NCBI GenBank assembly: GCA_031418215.1 | Contig: JANOXC010000151.1 | Coordinates: 1-19,303, forward strand | Reading direction: 5' to 3' | DNA from: JANOXC01 sp031418215 | GTDB taxonomy: Bacteria > Bacteroidota > Bacteroidia > AKYH767-A > OLB10 | Length of the DNA stretch: 19,303 bases | Shown here: piece by piece, positions 1-8,932 of the stretch | How the letters are laid out: each line of letters opens with the position of its first letter | Numbering within the stretch: the stretch's first letter is position 1 | The notes under the pieces: model-generated | Databases searched by the model: none | What the model saw: the letters and a program-made list of their open reading frames with translations, nothing else | Told to the model about the DNA's origin: nothing | Made by a program: the position numbers and the translations under genes

Positions 1-386
1 AAGTCAACTTCATCAACCAGATAAAAAGTAGGCCGCCAGTCTACTCCCAATGCAAGCGGGATCTCTTTCCAATGATATTCAAGACCAATTTCACCACTGA
101 TGCCCAACCAAAAAGGATCATGAATTAAGATGCTTGGACCTGCACCTACATACCAGTTTAAAACTGTTCCGCCTAAAGGCTTATCCAGAAAGTCCCACAA
201 TGCCTCAACACCCAAGCCATTACCAAATGAAATATCAGCATGTATCCGATTAAACTCTCCTATTTTGAAGATTCCATCTATGGCTACATCATTACCAACA
301 ACGTTTCCTAATCGAATTCCAACTTCCTGGGTAAAACCAGAATAATTAAGGAACATAAATACAGCTATAACATACAGTTTTTTCAT
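1..386 (-). CDS. Secreted outer-membrane beta-barrel-like protein, 5' part only (runs off the left edge)
   Basis: The reading frame starts with ATG at 384-386 and stays open for 128 codons to the window edge, so the C-terminus is not seen. The N-terminus (MKKLYVIAVFMFLNYSGFTQ) is a good Sec signal peptide, with cleavage expected around the FTQ/E position. The mature part alternates polar and hydrophobic residues and is rich in Gly, Trp and Tyr (for example NWYVGAGPSILI, LGISGEIGLEY and LALGVDWRPTF). That pattern is typical of small 8-strand outer-membrane barrels or porin-like 'outer membrane beta-barrel' proteins of Bacteroidota. No precise family is recognised, and function is unknown. It is the first gene downstream of the cytochrome on the same strand, 77 bp away. 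Confidence 0.7.
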   Translation of the reverse strand, partial: MKKLYVIAVFMFLNYSGFTQEVGIRLGNVVGNDVAIDGIFKIGEFNRIHADISFGNGLGVEALWDFLDKPLGGTVLNWYVGAGPSILIHDPFWLGISGEIGLEYHWKEIPLALGVDWRPTFYLVDEVD

Positions 387-463
387 ATTTTAAAAATGTT
401 AAGTTGATAGTCAATATTATTATTTACAGAATTATTATTGTACGTCTTTATTTTATTTGTGTC

Positions 464-2707
464 TTAATTAAGTAATTGAAACAGATCCCGGTAATCGGGA
501 TTAGTTGGATTTAATATTTTCAATTTGCGAATACATTCAAATGCTTTGTCTTTTTGTCCGGTTTGCATGTAAAAATAAGAAGCACCATAGGTCAGTTTTT
601 CGGAATTTGGAAAAAGTTTTAAACCTTCTGTAAAAATTGATTGCGCTTTTTTACTGTTACCCTGCTGCTGTAGATATAATCCATAGTTGTAATAGAGCTG
701 TGGGTCGCCATATTTTTGTTGGTAAGCGATAGCAAAATACTTCAGGGCTTCTTCCTTATTGCCAACTTCAACATAGATCAAGGCAAGATTGTAGGAGATA
801 CGTGGATTTTCCATATCTGTTTTATAAGCATCTTTTAATATTTCAATGGCTTTTCCATTTTTTTCTTCAGTATTGTAAATTGTTGCGAGATTAATTCTTG
901 CATAGTTGGCCATACTGTCAATTTCCAAAGTGCGCAAGTAATGTTTTTTAGCATTTGCATGATCACCCGTCCTGTTGTAATAATCTGCCAGCATAATGCT
1001 TCCGGTTGAGAAATCGGATTGGAAGTGTAAAAACTGCAGCAGTTCATTCGTTGCAGAGGCGTACATAGATTGCCTGTTATAGTCGATGAGCCCGGGAGCA
1101 ATGCTTAATGAATTGGCTGCTGCAATCCGTATCGCTCTAACAGGATCATTTAATAACTTGCCTACCTCATTGGACCAACGCTCAGCCGGAAAATTTGTAA
1201 CAGCAGTTACTGCTTCATGCCTGAGCATGGCATTTGAATCAGAAAGAAATTGTTTAATCTGGCTCAGGCTTTCTTCAGTAACTAATTCACCCAGGTAATT
1301 AATTGCCATCGCTCGCACCATTGTTGATACTGCAGTATCATGCAGGAGTTTGTTCAGATGATAAAAGGAATTTTCATCCAGCTTGCTGCCGGGAATCAAG
1401 TCGTCGGTATAATAATATTTTCGGTCAGGGCCGTACCATTTTACAACAGCATCAGCTGCCCATTGAGGAGTTTTATTTGTATGACATTGATTACAGGCAT
1501 TCGGTGTATTGTACTTCACACTTTGATCAGGACGAGGAATCCGCATGCTGTGATCGCGCCTGGTATCGGCACCCATAAATACTCGGGTTGGCATGTGGCA
1601 GCTGATGCATTGCGAAGCAGCCGTATTCTTTTCATGAAAATAATGTTCAGGAGTATCAAGATTCTGCTTGTGACATTGCAGACAAAGTTGATTTCCGATT
1701 AATTTTATTTTTCCCGAATGTGGGTTATGACAATCGCTGCATTTCACATCGCGGTGAAACATTTTACTTTGTGTGAAGGAACCGTACTCATAATCTTCAC
1801 TGTGAAATTGTCCGTCAGCAAAATAATTTTCTGTTGTCGGTGTTTCAGGAATAAAATTATCCAGTACTTCTGTAGAAGCAATAGGCCGAGAAGAGATTTC
1901 CATTCTTCTGGCATGACATTGTACACAGCCGCTCAACTGTTCCTCACTCTTTTGACCTTTTGATAAAAGCAAATAAGACCCTTTTGTTTTATTGCCTTTT
2001 TTATAGTCATCGGTGTTTACATAGTTGATGTGATTTTGGCCTTTACCATGACAACTTTCACAACTTACAGTGAGGTGGGAGTAGGTAGTATGATAACTGT
2101 TCGTGGCTTCATCAAAGTTACGCTTCAATCCTGTAGAATGACAGCTGGCGCACATGGAGTTCCAGTTCTGTGATTGTTTCGTCCAGTGCAGCCAATCACG
2201 ATGATCAATATTTTGACCTATATATTGATGGAACCATTTCTTTTTTACTACATTATAGGACTGACGCGGAACCTGCATACGTCCACCGGGAAATTCAACA
2301 AGGTATTGTTGCAACGGGTAAAAACCGAAAGTGTATTTCACTTCGTAGTCATGATTTTTCCCATCATCTCCTTCTGTATTGATGAAAAATTTACCTTCTT
2401 GTTTAAAAAATCTGGATTGAATGCCATCAGCCTTTAATTTGGCATTTCTAAAATCACCTGTCACATTACTGTCATTGGCAACCATCATGGCTTTATAATG
2501 ATCTGATTTTCCCCAGTCAGCATATTCTTTTGCATGACACGACTGGCAAGCCGCAGGACCGACAAAGGCATTTTCTTCTGTTTTTAGAATGTCTTTGGAG
2601 TTTGATCCTGAATTATTCTGTTTGCACGATTGAAGGGTAAAAGCAACCGTACTAACAGAAACTAGGATGAAAAATATTACAGGGATGACCTGATTGCGTG
2701 AAGACAT
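464..2707 (-). CDS. Octahaem c-type cytochrome lipoprotein with HEAT-like and TPR repeats
   Basis: Predicted multihaem electron-transfer protein on the periplasmic side of the envelope. Numbering from a possible upstream start at 2725, eight CXXCH haem-binding motifs begin at residues 60, 192, 222, 267, 329, 348, 373 and 411. An N-terminal hydrophobic segment ends in LQSC (Cys34), a lipobox, so the protein is probably lipid-anchored. I prefer the ATG at 2705-2707 (residue 7) because it puts the signal peptide at a normal length. After the haem part come helical HEAT-like repeats (roughly residues 455-550) and then TPR repeats to the C-terminus (roughly 570-750; motifs such as NYARINLATIYN and YYNYGLYLQQQG). 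This domain order is seen in cytochrome c554-like or doubled-CXXCH proteins of environmental bacteria. Electron donor and acceptor are unknown. No cytochrome-maturation or oxidoreductase partner lies next to it. Confidence 0.88.
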   Translation of the reverse strand: MSSRNQVIPVIFFILVSVSTVAFTLQSCKQNNSGSNSKDILKTEENAFVGPAACQSCHAKEYADWGKSDHYKAMMVANDSNVTGDFRNAKLKADGIQSRFFKQEGKFFINTEGDDGKNHDYEVKYTFGFYPLQQYLVEFPGGRMQVPRQSYNVVKKKWFHQYIGQNIDHRDWLHWTKQSQNWNSMCASCHSTGLKRNFDEATNSYHTTYSHLTVSCESCHGKGQNHINYVNTDDYKKGNKTKGSYLLLSKGQKSEEQLSGCVQCHARRMEISSRPIASTEVLDNFIPETPTTENYFADGQFHSEDYEYGSFTQSKMFHRDVKCSDCHNPHSGKIKLIGNQLCLQCHKQNLDTPEHYFHEKNTAASQCISCHMPTRVFMGADTRRDHSMRIPRPDQSVKYNTPNACNQCHTNKTPQWAADAVVKWYGPDRKYYYTDDLIPGSKLDENSFYHLNKLLHDTAVSTMVRAMAINYLGELVTEESLSQIKQFLSDSNAMLRHEAVTAVTNFPAERWSNEVGKLLNDPVRAIRIAAANSLSIAPGLIDYNRQSMYASATNELLQFLHFQSDFSTGSIMLADYYNRTGDHANAKKHYLRTLEIDSMANYARINLATIYNTEEKNGKAIEILKDAYKTDMENPRISYNLALIYVEVGNKEEALKYFAIAYQQKYGDPQLYYNYGLYLQQQGNSKKAQSIFTEGLKLFPNSEKLTYGASYFYMQTGQKDKAFECIRKLKILNPTNPDYRDLFQLLN

Positions 2708-2759
2708 TATATATATATTGTGCAAGCTATAAAATAGAACATCACGTCGATTTAATTCA

Positions 2760-3462
2760 TCAGCTTATTTTTAATGAAAACAATTTATTCTGATTTAAGA
2801 TATTTATAACCATACCTGCCGCTGCAGCCCCTGCAATAGGAAAAACAATGAATAGCCACAGTTGTGATAATGCCCAATCGCCAACAAACAATGCCTGACT
2901 GATACTATGTGCCGGATTAACAGAAGTGTTGGTAACTGGAATGCTGATTAAGTGAATTAACGTCAGTGCAAGGTCCAATGGCAATTACGGCGAATCCTTT
3001 CGGAGCTTTCTCATCAGTGGCGCCAAGGATAATCATTAAAAACATGAAAGTCATAACAAATTCTGTAACGAGTACTGCAGGCATACTATACTTGCCGGGA
3101 GAGTGATCACCAAAACCATTTGCTGCAAAATCTCTAAAGGGTGAACCATTGCCGGTTACGATGATGTACAAAATACCGGCGCCTGCAATGCCACCTAATA
3201 CTTGAGAAAATATATATGGTGCAATTTCTTTGGCTTCAATTCTTCCGCCCATCCATAATCCTACTGTTACTGCAGGGTTGAGGTGAGCTCCTGAAATGTG
3301 GCCCATTGAATAGGCAATTGTTAATACGGTTAAACCAAAGGCAATGGAAACGCCTACAAAGCCAATTCCCAATTCAGGAAATCCGGTGGCTAGCATTGCG
3401 CTTTCACAACCACCCAAGTCAAGCCAAAAGGTTCCAATAAACTCTGCTAAATTATTTTTCAT
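2760..3462 (-). pseudogene. aqpZ: Aquaporin Z (MIP family water channel), frameshifted
   Basis: Two overlapping frames together make a full-length AqpZ-like protein of about 233 residues. The first frame (3462 down to about 2973) has the first NPA box at residues 62-64 (GAHLNPAVTVG). The second frame (about 2972 down to 2760) begins with LALTLIHLISIPVTNTSVNPA, the second NPA region. The break lies in GGACCTTGCA (2967-2976 region), where removing one C restores the expected Gly-Leu-Ala. Against my memory of E. coli AqpZ, conserved residues are also lost: Asp15 and Glu20 in the first membrane helix, His for the selectivity-filter Arg after the second NPA, and Asp for Gly in the following VGGW. 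Frameshift plus these changes suggests genuine decay rather than a read error. If the frame is a sequencing error, it would be an atypical channel. Confidence 0.85.
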
Positions 3463-3518
3463 TTAAAATTGTTAAGATTCTTACTTAGGTGGATTTTCAG
3501 TGTTGCCCCGTTTTTTAA

Positions 3519-3579
3519 AGTGGAACTGGTCTCCACTAAAAATTGCTTAACTTAGATGTGATACAACTAACTAAGTTGT
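3519..3579. repeat. Two adjacent small inverted repeats between the oxidoreductase and the aqpZ pseudogene
   Basis: The first is AGTGGA (3519-3524) facing TCCACT (3532-3537), a 6-bp stem with a 7-nt loop. The second is AACTTAG (3549-3555) facing CTAAGTT (3571-3577), with an alternative nested pairing ACAACT (3563-3568) and AGTTGT (3574-3579). T-runs lie on the wrong side for a normal minus-strand terminator of the oxidoreductase gene, so their role is unclear. They could be operator-like sites for the region upstream of aqpZ or debris of a mobile element. The rest of the 255-bp gap holds no gene. Confidence 0.35.
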
Positions 3580-3717
3580 GTTAAATAAAAGAGAATTTCT
3601 TTCTTGCATAAATAATAATTTTAAGACATGTAAAAACAAAAATAGTAAAACATTAAGTATTTCTGATTGTCTTGGTTAGTAGTTTTTAAAAGGATTGAAT
3701 ATCTTTTTTTAATATGT

Positions 3718-4677
3718 TTAAAGGCAAATAACAACATTACCGGTTTTTTGTCCTGTTTCAACATACCGATAGGCCTCTACTATTTCTGTTAATTTATATC
3801 GCCTGTCTATTATAGGTTTATATACGCCGGCTTCTGCCAGTTCTTTTAAGAAAACTACATCTGACTTATTAATTGTAGGTATTGGAAATAGAACCTTTTT
3901 AGTCCCAAATAGGGGAGTTATTAATGCAAGAAATACATTTGCTGAGTATTTACCAAGTTCTGTGGATATATATATCCCTTTTTTGTTAAGTATCGGTTTG
4001 CATTTAATAAATGAAGATTTACCAACTGCATCAAAAATAAAGTCATAGGATTGATCTGTTTTTGTAAAATCTTGCTTCGTGTAGTCTATTACGATATCAG
4101 CGCCTAATGATCTGACAAGTTCTATATTTTTTGTATTGCAAACAGCTGTAACCTTTGCACCAAAATGCTTTAATAATTGTACTGCTGCTGAACCAATTGC
4201 ACCGGTAGCCCCATTAACCAAGACTTTTTGTCCACTTTCTACATTTGCTGCTCTTATATCACACAAAGCGTAATGTCCGCCTTCCGATAATGCGGCGGCT
4301 TCATCATAAGTTAAATTTTCAGGCATTGTTGTTACTGAACCGTCCTCAGCAATGGTCATATACTCAGCATGTGCGCCAAAAGAAACGTCGTTATATCCAA
4401 AAACTTTATTGCCAATTGCAAATGATTTTACGTCTTTACCTACAGCTTCAATTTCACCGGCAAATTCATTCCCTAAAATTTTGTTCTTTGGCCTGAGTAA
4501 GCCGCTAAAAAATCTGGAAATGAAATATTCAGCGCTGCGAAATCCGCAATCTGTTCTGTTTACAGTTGTTGCATGTATCTTAATTAACACCTCATTGTTT
4601 GCTGGTATTGGTTTCTCAATTTCCATTAACTGCACCACTTCCGGCGGACCGTATTTAGTATTAACAACTGCTCTCAT
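3718..4677 (-). CDS. Zinc-less MDR-family NAD(P)-dependent oxidoreductase (quinone reductase-like)
   Basis: Cytosolic medium-chain dehydrogenase/reductase of 319 residues, the usual size. The N-terminal GroES-like catalytic half includes NEFAGEIEAVGKDV (about residues 70-83), and the Rossmann half has the dinucleotide-binding turn NGATGAIG at 155-162. The catalytic zinc ligands of classical alcohol dehydrogenases (GHE motif and the four-Cys structural lobe) are absent. It therefore belongs with the quinone reductase/zeta-crystallin or enoyl reductase-like branch often annotated as 'NAD(P)-dependent alcohol dehydrogenase'. Substrate cannot be read from sequence. It starts at ATG 4675-4677 and stands alone, with a 136-bp gap to the MFS gene upstream. 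Confidence 0.85.
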   Translation of the reverse strand: MRAVVNTKYGPPEVVQLMEIEKPIPANNEVLIKIHATTVNRTDCGFRSAEYFISRFFSGLLRPKNKILGNEFAGEIEAVGKDVKSFAIGNKVFGYNDVSFGAHAEYMTIAEDGSVTTMPENLTYDEAAALSEGGHYALCDIRAANVESGQKVLVNGATGAIGSAAVQLLKHFGAKVTAVCNTKNIELVRSLGADIVIDYTKQDFTKTDQSYDFIFDAVGKSSFIKCKPILNKKGIYISTELGKYSANVFLALITPLFGTKKVLFPIPTINKSDVVFLKELAEAGVYKPIIDRRYKLTEIVEAYRYVETGQKTGNVVICL

Positions 4678-4813
4678 ATAGTTGTGTAATTGTTAGAAGA
4701 AGTATTTCGAAAAATTCTAATTGGCATGTAATTTTGTGATTTGAAACTACACTATATTGATTATTGTAAATGAACGACTACTGTAAAGGTGAATATTAGT
4801 AAATAAACAGAGG

Positions 4814-6028
4814 TTAATCCATTGCTGCAGGAATAAGATTTTTATACCTCATACGACTTAGAATAGCATAAAAGAGAAGTACAAATAAAATCCCGATAAC
4901 TGCTTCAGCCATTAACATGTATTTGCTATTGTATTGATCGTGCATCCATCCATCAAAAGTGGTCATATAAACAACAGAAATATTTCCCAGCGATCCCATC
5001 AATGAAAACTTAGTAGCCACATGTTTTTTACCAATTGCAAAAAGTAAGACCGACGTAAATGCTGCATAAATCATTCCCATCGTGAAGGCATAAAAAAGCA
5101 CGCCACCTATATAAACGGAAGGTTGCATCGGCATTACAGCCATTATTATCGTAACCAATGCACAGGCAACACCACCGCCTAAATACGCAAACCAAACTCC
5201 CCAACGGTCGGCAATGTAACCGCCTGCTACACAACCAAGGGCACTTATGAGTCCGCTCATTAGTCCGGTAATTAACGCAACAGTATCCGCATCTACCTTC
5301 CAGTCATCCGCCATAGCCGACCATAAATTAGCCATCGAACCTGTACCAATAGGCATAATAATTAAAATAATTGCGAACAAAGTAACCGGTACTTTAATCA
5401 TGGAAAATAAATCTGTTGCTAAACTTTTTAGTTCTTGCACCAACGTAATTTCTTTTTGATGTTTAATATCTTTTAATGTTAATACGATCATTGAAAATGC
5501 CAAACATGCTAAAGACAAAACAATACCTGCTGTTGCTACATTATAATGTTGAGCAAGCCATAAGCCAACACCCCCTCCCAAACCGGTTCCTGCCAAACCG
5601 CCAGCCTGATACCAACCCGAAGCTTTGCCTTTTTTACTTACTTCAATACTTTTAGCCATAAAAGCACCTATTGGCAAAACACTAATATTACCTGCTACCT
5701 GCGATAAGAAAACGATAATGGTAAGTAAAGCAGCACCTTTTACCGTAAAAGGAGTGACACTGAGCAACAGTAAGGTTGAAATAATAGCAAGCGTACTAAT
5801 CCAATACCATTTACGCAGACTGAGTGATACATCAACTATAGGTCCTAACACAAACCTGAATAGGCTGGCTGAAGCACCAACAGCAACGATAGCGGCGGTA
5901 GCAGCAACGGAAAAACCATTATGGGTAAGTACATAGGGCAATGTTACAAAAACAAAACCCTGACTAATTCCGTTGGGTAACATTAACAAGAACATATTAA
6001 AGGGCCTGGTATAATTTTGAATCTGCAT
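4814..6028 (-). CDS. MFS transporter, AmpG/PAT-like
   Basis: Integral inner-membrane transporter of 404 residues with about 12 hydrophobic segments in two halves. The first half has a Gly-rich helix (AGGLAGTGLGGGVGLWLA) after a short basic loop (KKGKASGWYQ). The central hydrophilic loop is around residues 190-205 (LKDIKHQKE). The second half includes GGYIADRWG, an MFS motif-A-like loop. The overall look, with LPNGISQGFVFVTLPYVLT at the N-terminus, resembles AmpG-like or PAT-family permeases (muropeptide or acetyl-CoA carriers in other species), but the substrate is not determinable. No peptidoglycan-recycling gene sits next to it. The gene is monocistronic, with a possible promoter at 6090-6097. 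Confidence 0.85.
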   Translation of the reverse strand: MQIQNYTRPFNMFLLMLPNGISQGFVFVTLPYVLTHNGFSVAATAAIVAVGASASLFRFVLGPIVDVSLSLRKWYWISTLAIISTLLLLSVTPFTVKGAALLTIIVFLSQVAGNISVLPIGAFMAKSIEVSKKGKASGWYQAGGLAGTGLGGGVGLWLAQHYNVATAGIVLSLACLAFSMIVLTLKDIKHQKEITLVQELKSLATDLFSMIKVPVTLFAIILIIMPIGTGSMANLWSAMADDWKVDADTVALITGLMSGLISALGCVAGGYIADRWGVWFAYLGGGVACALVTIIMAVMPMQPSVYIGGVLFYAFTMGMIYAAFTSVLLFAIGKKHVATKFSLMGSLGNISVVYMTTFDGWMHDQYNSKYMLMAEAVIGILFVLLFYAILSRMRYKNLIPAAMD

Positions 6029-6089
6029 ATTATTTTTGGAGAGATGAAATAGGTTGTTCAGTTTTTATTTTTTTTCAATTTTAATTTTC

Positions 6090-6097
6090 CAAAGTTA
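6090..6097 (-). promoter_or_regulatory. Candidate Bacteroidota -7 element TAACTTTG for the MFS gene
   Basis: On the minus strand TAACTTTG matches the consensus TAnnTTTG exactly, about 60 nt before the MFS start codon. A TTTG lies 16 nt further upstream, which is somewhat closer than the usual -33/-7 spacing. The region is AT-rich, so a chance match is possible. Confidence 0.4.
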
Positions 6098-6275
6098 AAG
6101 TAGTAGATGCGACCAAAAAAAACTAAATCGATAAATAATTTTGTCTTAATTGGTATAGTAAGCTAAAATATGTTTTATAAATAAAAGCAAAATTCTAACA
6201 AATCGGCTTTGAATAAAAGTATCTGAGGAATGGAAATATTTATGAAAAAACATTTCTTTTAATGCGGACAATATT

Positions 6276-6617
6276 TTAAACTTTCTTTACAAACTCCGAC
6301 TTTAAACCCATTGCACCGTAACCATCAATCTTGCACGATATGTTATGATCACCTTGGCTCAGCCGAATGTTTTTTACTTTCGTTCCGGTTTTAAGCGGTT
6401 TTGGAGCACCTTTAACAGGAAGATCTTTTACTAATATTACTGTATCACCATTTTGCAGCTCGACACCATGGGCATCAAGCACTTTATCGCCAATGCTCAC
6501 CTCAATCTTTTCTTCTTTAGGTTCCCATTCATTGAAACATTGCGTACAAACCATCATGTTTTGATTGGGATAAGTTAAGTCTGAATTACACTTAGGGCAA
6601 GAAATGCTATCGTTCAT
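6276..6617 (-). CDS. yjdM: PhnA/YjdM family zinc-ribbon protein
   Basis: A 113-residue cytosolic protein with an N-terminal zinc ribbon (Cys7, Cys10, Cys24, Cys27). It is followed by the characteristic PhnA C-terminal domain (LDAHGVELQNGDTVILVKDL, then KPLKTGTKVKNIRL and CKIDGYGAMGLKSEFVKKV). Length and layout match E. coli YjdM (PhnA) over its full length. The family was named for its position near phosphonate genes in E. coli, but a direct role in phosphonate use is not established. No phosphonate genes are nearby here, so I would not infer one. The 247-bp gap downstream (6029-6275) holds only the MFS promoter region. Confidence 0.93.
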   Translation of the reverse strand: MNDSISCPKCNSDLTYPNQNMMVCTQCFNEWEPKEEKIEVSIGDKVLDAHGVELQNGDTVILVKDLPVKGAPKPLKTGTKVKNIRLSQGDHNISCKIDGYGAMGLKSEFVKKV

Positions 6618-6720
6618 TTTTAATTTGATTAAAAGATTTGTTCGTATGTAAAAATATTACTGCTTATAGTTTTAAGAATCGGTGTTTTTGTTGCGATTGT
6701 TGGCAGTTAAATTCTGATCA

Positions 6721-8769
6721 TTATTTAAGTCCGAGACTTCTGATATAAGCCTCATTATTGGAAGGTCTGCCTAAAAATTCCTGTACTCCTGCAACGATAT
6801 CTCTTTGTGAGCCATTTGCAAGAATCAATTCACGATATCTTATTCCTGTTTCTGTTGAAGTAAGTCCATTCTTTTCAAATTCAGTAAACATATCCTGAGC
6901 ATATACTTTCGACCATAAGTATCCATAGTAATATACCGGATGTGTATTAATATGAATCCAGCTTGCCTGCGGATGTGTTCCTTCAACATGCATTGGCATT
7001 ATTCCTAGTTGAGTATCAATTTTTTTCCATAATTCATCAGTATTAAGTCCGCTTTTAGGATCGTATTTATCATATGCCTCCATATCGTAAATGCAGCTTC
7101 GTAAGGAAGATATTAATCCCAAACCCGAAGAAAGATTTCTCGCATTGATCATATTATCGAAAATCTCTTTTGGTAACACTTCACCGGTTTTATAATTTTT
7201 TGAAAACGAACTTAACGATTCATAATCCCATATCCAGTTCTCAAAAATTTGTGACATGGATTCAACGAAATCTGCTTTAGCGCCGGACTGTAAAGCAAAC
7301 TCTCCATGGTATGCTATTGCATTCATAATATGTCCGAATTCATGAAATAAAGTTCTTAACTCACTATGACTAAGGAGTGATGGTAATGTTGCGGTTGGGC
7401 GTGTGAAATTCCCCAAGAGCATTGAGCAAGGAACTTCATAACCATCAGCGGTCGCCTTGCCGGGAGAAAGCTGCACGCCGTAAAACCATGATTCTTTATT
7501 TGGTCGTGGAAATAGATCCAAATAAAACCTACCTTTTAATTTATTTCCTTCAAATACTTCGTAAAGTGATACTTCTTTATGCCATACCGATGGATTTTCA
7601 ACTTTTCTAAACTCCAATCCTAATAGCTTCTGATAGATATCGAACACCCCTTTCAGGCATTGTTCCATTGGAAGATAATTTCTGATTAGTTCATTATCAA
7701 CGTTCCACTTTGTTTTTAATATTTCATTATTATAGTAAGGTATATCCCAGGATTGTATTTCCGTAAGGTTTTTACTTGCTGTTTCTTTCTGCTTAATGGC
7801 TTTTAATAATTCTATATCAGCTTTTGCTTTTTCTTTTGATCTGTCAACCAAATCATTTATAAATGACCAAACTGTTTCCGGGTTTTTTGCCATTCTTAAC
7901 TTTAAAGTATATTCCGCATAAGATTTAGATCCCATTGTTTGTCCTAATTCATAACGCTTTTGAATAAGACTATCCAGAATTGTCATATTTTTATCAGCAG
8001 CTCTGTTATTAAACTTTATATAATAAGCCTTTCTGGTTTCTTCACGTGAAGCATTTTTTAGGACAGGATCACGAGTAGCATTAATAATTGGAATTTCATA
8101 TTTTGATGTTCCTGTTTTGTAAGTGTTTTTGAAGTTTTCAGGCAGACCCTCAGCTCCCTGCTCATCAAGTGTCAAAATTTCTGCAGACTTATTCATATTC
8201 TCTGAATATTGGGAAGAAAGTTGACTAATTTCTTTTATTAATGAATTAACTATAGTAAGTTTATCATTGGTCAGATTAACACCGGATTGCTCAAACTGCA
8301 GGATGAGATCATCTACCATTAGCTTTCTATTCCCCTTGAGTTCATTGTAAGGACTGGAGGATCTAAAACTTATCATCTTATTATAAATTGCTTTATCTGA
8401 ATAAATGTTTGTTGTTAATGAATCAAGCAATTGGTATCCTGCAAGGCCGTTAATCCTTGAAAGTGAATCAGGAGATACCCAATACAACATATAAAGAATA
8501 TTGCTTGCAGTACTGGTTTTATTGTACATATCATCCATTGCAACAAAAACATTTTCAAAAGTTGGTGCATCAATCTGTTTGATTACTTCAACAGCTTTAA
8601 CAGTATTTTTAAGCGTTACTTTGGCATACTCTTCAATATCTTTAGCTGATGCTTTTGCATAATCAATCGGGACATTTGTTTTCACTAGAAACAGGTTTTC
8701 CGGTGTTTCCATTTTTTTTGTGCATCCAACAACAAGCATGGAGAAAACAAGGCAATACATTAATTTCAT
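6721..8769 (-). CDS. M3-family zinc oligopeptidase, predicted lipoprotein
   Basis: Thimet-oligopeptidase-type metallopeptidase that would cleave short peptides. Numbering from a possible upstream start at 8862, the zinc motif HEFGH is at 507-511 and the third ligand Glu is at 534 (FVESMSQIFENW), the expected spacing. The C-terminal substrate-binding Tyr-rich segment HTHPVYYYGYLW is present. The longer N-terminus is unlikely. Starting at the ATG 8767-8769 gives MKLMYCLVFSMLVVGC, a short lipoprotein signal with Cys at the end of the hydrophobic stretch, so the enzyme is probably anchored in the envelope. That is common for Bacteroidota M3 peptidases, whereas E. coli Dcp and OpdA lack it. It lies 154 bp downstream of the thioredoxin-like gene on the same strand and may be co-transcribed with it. 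Confidence 0.92.
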   Translation of the reverse strand: MKLMYCLVFSMLVVGCTKKMETPENLFLVKTNVPIDYAKASAKDIEEYAKVTLKNTVKAVEVIKQIDAPTFENVFVAMDDMYNKTSTASNILYMLYWVSPDSLSRINGLAGYQLLDSLTTNIYSDKAIYNKMISFRSSSPYNELKGNRKLMVDDLILQFEQSGVNLTNDKLTIVNSLIKEISQLSSQYSENMNKSAEILTLDEQGAEGLPENFKNTYKTGTSKYEIPIINATRDPVLKNASREETRKAYYIKFNNRAADKNMTILDSLIQKRYELGQTMGSKSYAEYTLKLRMAKNPETVWSFINDLVDRSKEKAKADIELLKAIKQKETASKNLTEIQSWDIPYYNNEILKTKWNVDNELIRNYLPMEQCLKGVFDIYQKLLGLEFRKVENPSVWHKEVSLYEVFEGNKLKGRFYLDLFPRPNKESWFYGVQLSPGKATADGYEVPCSMLLGNFTRPTATLPSLLSHSELRTLFHEFGHIMNAIAYHGEFALQSGAKADFVESMSQIFENWIWDYESLSSFSKNYKTGEVLPKEIFDNMINARNLSSGLGLISSLRSCIYDMEAYDKYDPKSGLNTDELWKKIDTQLGIMPMHVEGTHPQASWIHINTHPVYYYGYLWSKVYAQDMFTEFEKNGLTSTETGIRYRELILANGSQRDIVAGVQEFLGRPSNNEAYIRSLGLK

Positions 8770-8914
8770 GGGATCAAGTTTTTTTAGTTGGAATATTTTG
8801 AATAAAGCTTTATTAAATAGTATTGTATATCTCTTGTATTTTTCCGATAGTATTTTGAGCACAAGATAATATTTTGTTTGTAGCTAAAAGAAGATAAGAA
8901 GGCCGTAAAAATTA

Positions 8915-8932
8915 GCTAAAAATTATTTTAGC
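8915..8932 (-). terminator. Weak AT-rich hairpin at the end of the thioredoxin-like gene
   Basis: GCTAAAA (8915-8921), loop ATTA, TTTTAGC (8926-8932) form a perfect 7-bp stem that includes the stop codon of the upstream gene. On the minus strand it is followed by TAATTTTTA. It could attenuate or terminate transcription, but it has only two G-C pairs and a T-rich tail that is not continuous. Confidence 0.3.

Noticed and set aside
1303..1963. Several plus-strand open frames of 80-120 codons opposite the cytochrome
   Set aside because: They are antisense shadows of the haem-motif coding region, overlap one another and have no recognisable domains.
2967..2980. Programmed ribosomal frameshift to make full-length aquaporin
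   Set aside because: No slippery heptamer is present, only GGACCTTGC, and conserved residues are independently lost, so decay or an error is a simpler explanation.
3511..3540. Intrinsic terminator for the MDR oxidoreductase gene
   Set aside because: The T-run lies on the plus-strand 5' side; the minus-strand transcript would be followed by A residues, so it does not fit.
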